In this document: positions 57,571 to 64,000 of the stretch, piece by piece
How positions within the stretch are numbered: the stretch's first letter is position 1
How the letters are laid out: each line of letters opens with the position of its first letter
Origin: Coprinopsis marcescibilis
Lineage: Eukaryota > Basidiomycota > Agaricomycetes > Agaricales > Psathyrellaceae
DNA: 64,000 bases
NCBI GenBank assembly: GCA_004369085.1
Contig: ML210192.1
Coordinates: forward strand, 62,001 to 126,000
Direction of reading: 5' to 3'
Translations under genes and position numbers: made by a program
The notes under the pieces: generated by a model
Databases searched by the model: none
Told to the model about the DNA's origin: nothing
What the model saw: the letters and a program-made list of their open reading frames with translations, nothing else

Positions 57571-60500
57571 TCATCGGAATCGCTGTCGTTCGATTACAGA
57601 CTTTTGCCGGGCATCGCGAGTTACTCGCCTGATAAAACAGAACGGTTAGCAATAGAAGCTAAATATCTGGGAAATACTGACCAGTAGTATTCCATGACAT
57701 CGTTTTGCCCCAGCTTCTTCAGGAAGGTTTCGTCGTGTGTGATAATAATGAGTTGGAAATTCGAATGCGATTTGCGTTCGTTGATGATGCTGAGAATATT
57801 CGTTAGGATATTATGAATTGGAAGCAGTCCCAAAGCACGTACTCCACGAGGCTCTCTGCTAGTGCGTCGATGTTTTCCGTATCGAGAGCATTGGTGGGCT
57901 CATCCAACGCGAGGATACCACAATTTTGTCCGAAAGAATCAGATAACGCAAGACGAATGATAATAGACGCAAGCATCTTCTGACCCGCAGAGCAGCGACC
58001 CCGCATGTCCATTTCCACCTGGTCTTTTGTCATAACCACCTAAGGAAATGCCCAAAAGAGTAACCTCAGCACAAACCCATGAGGTCTTCGAACGAGATAG
58101 ACTAACCCTGTAGTTGTAAGAGCGCTTTGATGCACCACCCTCAACGTCAGATCTTATCTTTATTCCGTCGATATCTGCAAAATATTTCAGCGTGGTGAAT
58201 GGTCGCATACAAAACATATCCTACCTGTTCCTTGGTAAGTTTTGTTCCATAAATGCTTCATAGTATCGTTCACTTCTTCCATCTTTAGCGAATGGTATTT
58301 CATGATAGCACTAAATAAATCGATTAGAAACCGTAGAGCAATTGCAACGGCGAAGGTACATACTTATCCAACGCTTTCGCGTATTTTTCCAAATCGTTAT
58401 TCGCCATGTCAGATATCTAAAATTAAATTATTATTTTTAACATCCCAGGCGAAGTAACAGGATAATACCTTGACTTTCACGAGCTGCTCCGTATACATCT
58501 TGTTGACGTCTTTGAACTCCTTGATATCCTCTTCAAGAACCTTTCGTTGACTCTCTAGACTACCCATCTCTCCCTCAAGAGTATGGACCTAGAAGACGCG
58601 TTATTGAATGCCGGTGAATATACCAACATTACCCTTACCGCCTTGTTCAAGCGGTCCAGCTTGTCTTTCTTCTTGTCCCATTGTTCTTGGAAGTTTCTCT
58701 TAGCTTTAGCTGCCTCTTCAACGTCGTAGCTATCGATTTGACTTTGTATGTCCACGATCTCCTTCTGCAATTTTCGAACCCGAAGGTTTTCTCGGAGATT
58801 TGTCTGAGATGCCCCTGCTTCATTGATTTCCTTCTCAATGGCCTTGATCGCATCTCGGCAGTCTTGGATCTTCGTATTTGCCTCTCCTTGCTCTTCCTTA
58901 CATTGCTGTATTTTGACCACGCAGTCGTCGAGGCTCCGGTCCCGTTTGTCCCTTGCGTACCTGTTCAAAGGTTAAAACGGATAAACTCGACTGAGTGATC
59001 AGAGAAGCTTACCGCTCGACTTCTTTGTGCACCGCGGTAAGTTTATCTATTCTGGCGTTCATCTGTCCGAGAACTGACTGTGCCTGCGAGATCTTCGAAT
59101 TGAGCTCTTGTTGGACTTGCTTCTGTTCGTCCTCCAGCGCTTGAATCGGGGCCTGGGCTTCGGCGATTTTCCCGTCCAGTTCCTATTCGGGTTAGATGAA
59201 TATCATCATGACTTTGGGGGGCTTTGACAGTATCAAACCTTCAGCTGAGCAGAGAACGTGGAGACATCCTTCTTCATTTGCTCGACACGCTCAGACAACT
59301 TGTCAATCTCGCTAAGTTGAGTAGTTGCCTTCTGTTCTTCTAGTTTCAAATCGTTCATTTTGGACTCGAATGTATGAAGTGCGGCAGTCTGGCGCTCTCG
59401 CTCCGCAGTTATCGCCTGTCTGTCTTTCTCAAGAGACCGTCTACACAGCAAATCAGCCAAAGGCCATTCATCAAAATATTTCGGACGTACAATTGTGCGG
59501 TAATATCGTTCAGCTCCAGCTGGACATCGTCGACGGTCTTCGTACCGCCTGTCATGGACAGGTCTGTTTCAAGATCGCCAATTTCGCTCTCCGCCTTGTC
59601 TACATCCTTCCTCAACCTAACAATGGTGCTCACTTGCTGCTTAAGCACAGCCAAAGTTTTGATCAAAGATTTCGCCTCTTCGTGTTGATCCGCAAGCTAA
59701 GGCAATGGGAATTGAGAAACATATCACGATGACAAACTCATAACTGACCAATTCCACTTTATTTGCGAGCTCAGGACGGGCCGCTTCTTTCTGTTCAAGC
59801 TGGGCTTTGAGCGCGGGAATTTCTTTACCGACCAATTGGACGTGGAGCAGCTCATACGGCTTTGCATCTTGCAGTTTCTTCAAGTCTCCGCTCCACTCTG
59901 CGACAGCGTTCTGGAATTTCTCGCTGTCCTCACTCCCAGCCTTCTTTATCTTGTCTCTCAGCTGGAAGAGTGTCGGTACGATTGTACTTCAATTTGGTAA
60001 GAAACTCACATAATCTTCGAATGCCTTCAGCTCAGTTGTCTTGAGGCTGCGATTGCAACCGAGGCAAACATGCTTATCTTTGCCACTCTTGAGAATTGCT
60101 TCAAAGGCTGTTCTCATGCCAGGAAGGTCAGCTAGTTCCCTGCAAACAATGAGTATGCCAATCAGCTCAAAAGGGAGAATTTCGTATACTTATTGAGTGC
60201 ATCGACTTCGGCCGACACATCCCTAATCGCTTCGTCCAAGCTTTTGAATTCAAGGCCAATGGCTTTATTCAAAAACTTGTTCAGTTCTAGAGCAGACTAT
60301 GTTAATATGTTGCTTCTCCAGAGAAGAGTGGGACAAACGGACTTTCCGCCTCAGTTTGCTTGTTCGAAATTTGCGTTTTCAGGTTTTGTATTTCCGCGTC
60401 CAAGATTCCAAGCTCCGACTTTGCGGCAGGGGCTTCGCGGTCGAGTTGTGTCTGTTCTTCATCCTTCGCCCTAATTCACAGGTTAACATGGTTCCGACGG

Positions 60501-62659
60501 TCTAAGAAGTCCAAAATTTACCGAATGAGCCTGTCCACATCACTTTCAGCCGTCTCTGCCTTCAGTTCATGACCAGCGACGTCTTCAAATTTGGTGGTCG
60601 CTGTTCTCAGCCTGAACGCAAAGCATATTAGCGGGAGATGGTGAGGAAAACTAGAAATTACGCACAGTGCCTGAATTTCATGATTCTTTGTCCTTACTTC
60701 GCTTCGCTTCAGGTCAAGCTTAGCTCTGGAGTCGGCCTGAGTGCTCAGAGCTCTCGTTTCCTCCATCAGGCTCTCCCGCTTCTCTTCGAGGATGCGGACT
60801 TGATCAGTCTTCTCTTGCAAACGTTTGTCGTGTTGGGCAACAGAGATGTCCCTTTTCACCTTCTCGATGCGTGTTTGCTTTTCTTTCATTTCATCCTGGA
60901 TAGATTCAAGAGTGGCGTGTAGTGTGGACTGGTTTTCGAGTTGGCGCTGCGCCTGTTTGATGGAGGCATTTCGCTCATTCTGAGGGGCAAAGCATAAGAG
61001 TGCGGGATAGGGGAAAGACTGCCTGGTTAATTACCAATTGGTCTCTTAACGAATTCTTCTGCGCTTTATGAGTGTGTGCTTCGTAGTCCAGTTTCCGTAG
61101 CTTAGTGTTGAATTCCTCCGTTTTGGTGGTGATGTCATTCTGGATAGGGCATAAAAGGTCCGGTGCCAAGAAAGCGGGAAAGGGCCGAGTCGACGCACCT
61201 GGAGTTTTTCGATGTCGCTCGTCTGCTTTCGTTTGATATCGGCGATGCGGGTCAGGAATTGATTAACCTGGGCCTTATCCAGAGGAGATTGTGACACCCC
61301 GCCTATTCCGAATTGTTTTCCAATCTCGTGGATTAGTTGTTCTCGCTCATTGAGGCGACTGGTTTGCGCCTGTGCACCATAAGCGGATGTCAAATAGCTG
61401 ATAGAAGGATAGATTGGTTACCTGAGCTTCAGCCTCAAGGTAAGCTTTCGACTCGGACAATTTCAGTTCCTGTTCGCGAAGGGCACCCAGCTCATCCTCA
61501 TAGTCTTGTCTGTTTCGCTCTTCCCGAAGAAGCTTCTGCTTTTGGCCGTCGATGTGGGCATCGAACCTGTTTAAACGGTTTTGCAAATCTTCATCGTTCC
61601 CTAGAATTCAGGTCAACCCAAGTCCCTACATCAACAAGGAAGCACTTGAACACACCTGCAATCTCTTGGAAATTGCCATCCCGAGCTTCCTCAAGATCCT
61701 TCTGCTTCCCGTTCCTCTTTTCCTCGAGGTTCTCAACCTTCAGGTATATCTCCCGGAATTTGGTTCCGTACTCATAGAATTTTCGGTTGCTTTCGACCGT
61801 CTCCTCATGCTGTGCCTTGGCCGTGTCATACTCTCCCTCCTTGGTAGCGATTGTAGTAGTCAAGTCCCTCATTCGAAGGCGCAGTTTGTCAAACCGGTCC
61901 TTCTGCGACTTCAAAGAGGATAGTCTCTCGTGCTCTGCCTTGAGGTCTGCTGCTCGGTCCTTGCGGAGAGCCTTGATGTTATCGAGCGCTTTGGTGTATC
62001 TGACATGTGCTACAGCTCAGAATCCAACATATGAAGGAGCAAAAGTTACTTTGTTGCTTCGAAGATCTCGTCAAACTTCTTCTTGAGAATTGACGGTTCG
62101 GACAGCGGCCAGTATGAATCTTCCTGGTGACAGAAAATTACATTCTCCAGTACAGCTTTAGAGACACCAAGCAGCTGTGGGATTTCAACGTCCATTTCCG
62201 CACATTTGGTGGATATTACGGCTCTCTATAAAATACATTCAATTCTGAACAACGGGATAAGGATTCTGCGAAACATGCCTTCCCTGCCATCTCTGGGCCA
62301 TCAAGTCCTAGAATACTCTCGAGCGTTTTCATCGTTAGGCCAGATGTTTTCTTGACCGTGACACTTAGATTCCTGACAGCCAGCATCTGTGTCCCATTCG
62401 CTGCACGAAATCGTAGCTTGACCTGTGCCTTAACTTCCTTTTCATTCGCCATCTTTGGGTCGTGCACAAAGGCGCCTCCTCGCGTGTTTGCTGGCTGTTC
62501 GCCGGTTGTTGCGTACTTGAGGCACTCGATGATAGTTGTCTTCCCGCTTCCATTATGGCCGACTATAACTGTAACAGGGGAGAAGAATTCGATGACGGAG
62601 ATTTGCTTGTCGTCAAATGAACGAATTCCACGAATGGCCAGCTTATTCAGCGACGACAT
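57571..62659 (-). CDS. RAD50: DNA repair ATPase RAD50
   Basis: RAD50 is the SMC-like ATPase of the MRE11-RAD50-NBS1 (MRX/MRN) complex, which tethers and processes DNA double-strand breaks. The gene is about 5.1 kb with many introns of about 50 nt. Seen at the N-terminus: [19 protein letters not shown] and Walker [21 protein letters not shown]. Long coiled-coil arms are interrupted by the zinc hook [19 protein letters not shown], near 60035-60085. At the C-terminus are the ABC signature [19 protein letters not shown], Walker B and D-loop [18 protein letters not shown], and the H-loop [13 protein letters not shown], ending EYYW and a basic tail. The signature has Met where most homologues have Val (KVLAS). 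The CXXC hook and all ATPase motifs are intact, so it should be functional. Exon joins in the coiled-coil part were not all worked out. Confidence 0.95.
60035..60085 (-). other. RAD50 zinc-hook (CLGC) coding site
   Basis: The codons for CLGC, flanked by KDKHV and NRSLK, mark the apex of the RAD50 coiled coil. Two such hooks coordinate one zinc ion and join two RAD50 arms. The position midway between the two ATPase halves of the gene agrees with family architecture. Confidence 0.85.
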
Positions 62660-64000
62660 CGCAATGAAGGATGTAGTTCTTTGTTGGAAACGTCAAGAGT
62701 CTATGAACAGGCGTAGTGATGTCGATTGCAGCAGAGAGCACAGTGAGGAAAGGCTTCAAGAGGCCGTCGCGCTCCCCGCTGGCCCAGGACACTATGTCGG
62801 ACACGAACAAGTCACGGACTCGGACACGACATGTCACAGATTGTCACACACATCAAACGAGTCACGGTCGCGTATGCTTGGCACATCAAGCCCCTATTAG
62901 CTGCATGTACCCCCAGTTTCAATTGAAAATGGGATGGTCCTGCCGATTCTAGTCTCGAAGGATACAAAAGTAAGTGACGACATAAGACTCTACAGAGAGA
63001 ATGCATCATTTTATATGCAGCGGAACCACCAACTATATTGCATTCCGTGGCGCCAGCCCATGGTCGAATTCAACTTGGAGGCATTTCAACTACGAAATGG
63101 CCCCCACACACGCCGTAAGGGTGGAGCAATCAGACATCCCTTTACTCCAGTGTGAGAGTACAGAGGCTGCGCTGCCCTAGCTAGCTCACTTACTATATCA
63201 CCCCGATGTTGCTAGAATTCTTTCCACGTCGCAAAAAATCTGTAACTCAGATCCAATCTCCTGCTAATCTTGCTGTGTCCGATCTTAACATTCTCCACCC
63301 AGTATATACCGCCAAAGTGAGTACTCCATGGGCTGTAGCTTCAAAAAATATTGTTGACGTGAAACAACGCAACTTGGGTAGACATCCGGGGACCGGTCAT
63401 CATACTCTGCCCGAGCTACTAAGCAACATTTCCAGGACCATCATTCCACGGCCCTTCTTACCTGGTCAGCGCCAAACACCCCTAACGACTGTAATTTCTA
63501 TTGCATAGCGACATCGCGGGCTATGTCACGGTGGTACGGATCATAATATGTGCCATGGCCGCAACTGGCACTTCATGGGCATTACTGACCTCATGGCTCC
63601 GTTCCCGTTCGTATGAAGGACCTATGAGTTTGATCCTCCTTTACATAACATCCACCCCGCAATCTCTTCCTTTCGAAAATTTATCCGGCATACAAGAAAT
63701 TGGACCATAAGGTGGTCTGACGGCGACAAGAGAGAGCGAGTAGGGTCGCGGTCTCTTTCCGATACGACTCAGCAGTGACCATTGATTCCGGGGCTGCTCC
63801 CGTATCCCGTTGACGGCAAGTACTGGATAACGAGTTAAATTTCGGAACTGTGATACAACAAATACATGCCATGTCATAGCTAACCTAGATATATCTCTTA
63901 CTACCTAGAAGATAGAAATAGGACAGATAACGTTTTATTCAAGGTTGTGAAAGAAGACGACCCCAGATCTCGAAGGCGCTAATCGACCCGGAGGCATTGA
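62660..64000. other. Right-hand flank without supported gene
   Basis: 1.3 kb from the RAD50 start codon to the window edge. The plus-strand frames at 63206-63508 and 63501-63710 are about 70-100 codons, abut each other, and carry no recognised motif. They might be exons of a gene continuing to the right, but nothing supports this within the window. Confidence 0.4.

Noticed and set aside
1..64000. CRISPR-like arrays, operons, Shine-Dalgarno sites
   Set aside because: The window is eukaryotic: spliceosomal introns in nearly every gene and no regularly spaced direct repeats with unique spacers.

Overview
The window looks like a contig piece from a mushroom-forming basidiomycete (Agaricomycetes). 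The genes are dense and split by many 48-62 nt introns with GT-AG ends and a CTAAC/CTAAT-type branch site. The gene families also fit: NACHT proteins with ankyrin or TPR repeats, paired DUF4246 genes, a fungal BTB-like protein, a TmpL-type hybrid and BBC1. I built the gene models by hand, joining exons where frame and family similarity agreed. For most multi-exon models the summed exon length is divisible by three.

Layout. 1-7.8 kb: 3' truncated PPWD1 cyclophilin/WD40 gene (-), a degenerate nucleoside-diphosphate-kinase-like gene with a repeat tail (+), MOB2 (+) and phosphopantothenoylcysteine decarboxylase (-). 7.9-12 kb: an NLR-like NACHT-ankyrin gene (-). 12.9-18.2 kb: two tandem DUF4246 paralogues (+). 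18.3-21.1 kb: a secreted protein gene with an apparent frameshift (-) and eIF3i/TIF34 (-). 21.9-23.1 kb: BTB-like gene (+). 25-31 kb: RRM-YTH m6A-reader-type gene (+) and an F-box gene (+). 31.1-36 kb: BBC1/MTI1-like actin-patch protein (+). 36.3-37.1 kb: small lysine-rich conserved gene (-). 38-43.2 kb: large E2-like gene (+) and a derlin (+). 43.3-47.1 kb: DUF4436-type membrane protein (-) and SMYD-like SET/MYND methyltransferase (-). 47.7-51.9 kb: NACHT-TPR gene (+). 52.7-56.5 kb: TmpL-like adenylation/ferric-reductase hybrid (-). 57.6-62.7 kb: RAD50 (-).

The genes do not form one pathway. Most are housekeeping: translation, DNA repair, ERAD, CoA synthesis, morphogenesis and endocytosis. 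They are mixed with fast-evolving genes: two NLR-like receptors, BTB and F-box genes, DUF4246 genes and the secreted protein. The points most worth a second look are: DUF4246 residues that match an Fe(II)/2-oxoglutarate oxygenase pattern; several GC-AG introns, one directly after an initiator ATG; an NDPK-like protein lacking the catalytic His; a long insertion inside the YTH fold; similar N-terminal motifs in both NLRs; and the apparent frameshift in the secreted protein. I saw no transposon, CRISPR array, rRNA or convincing tRNA.
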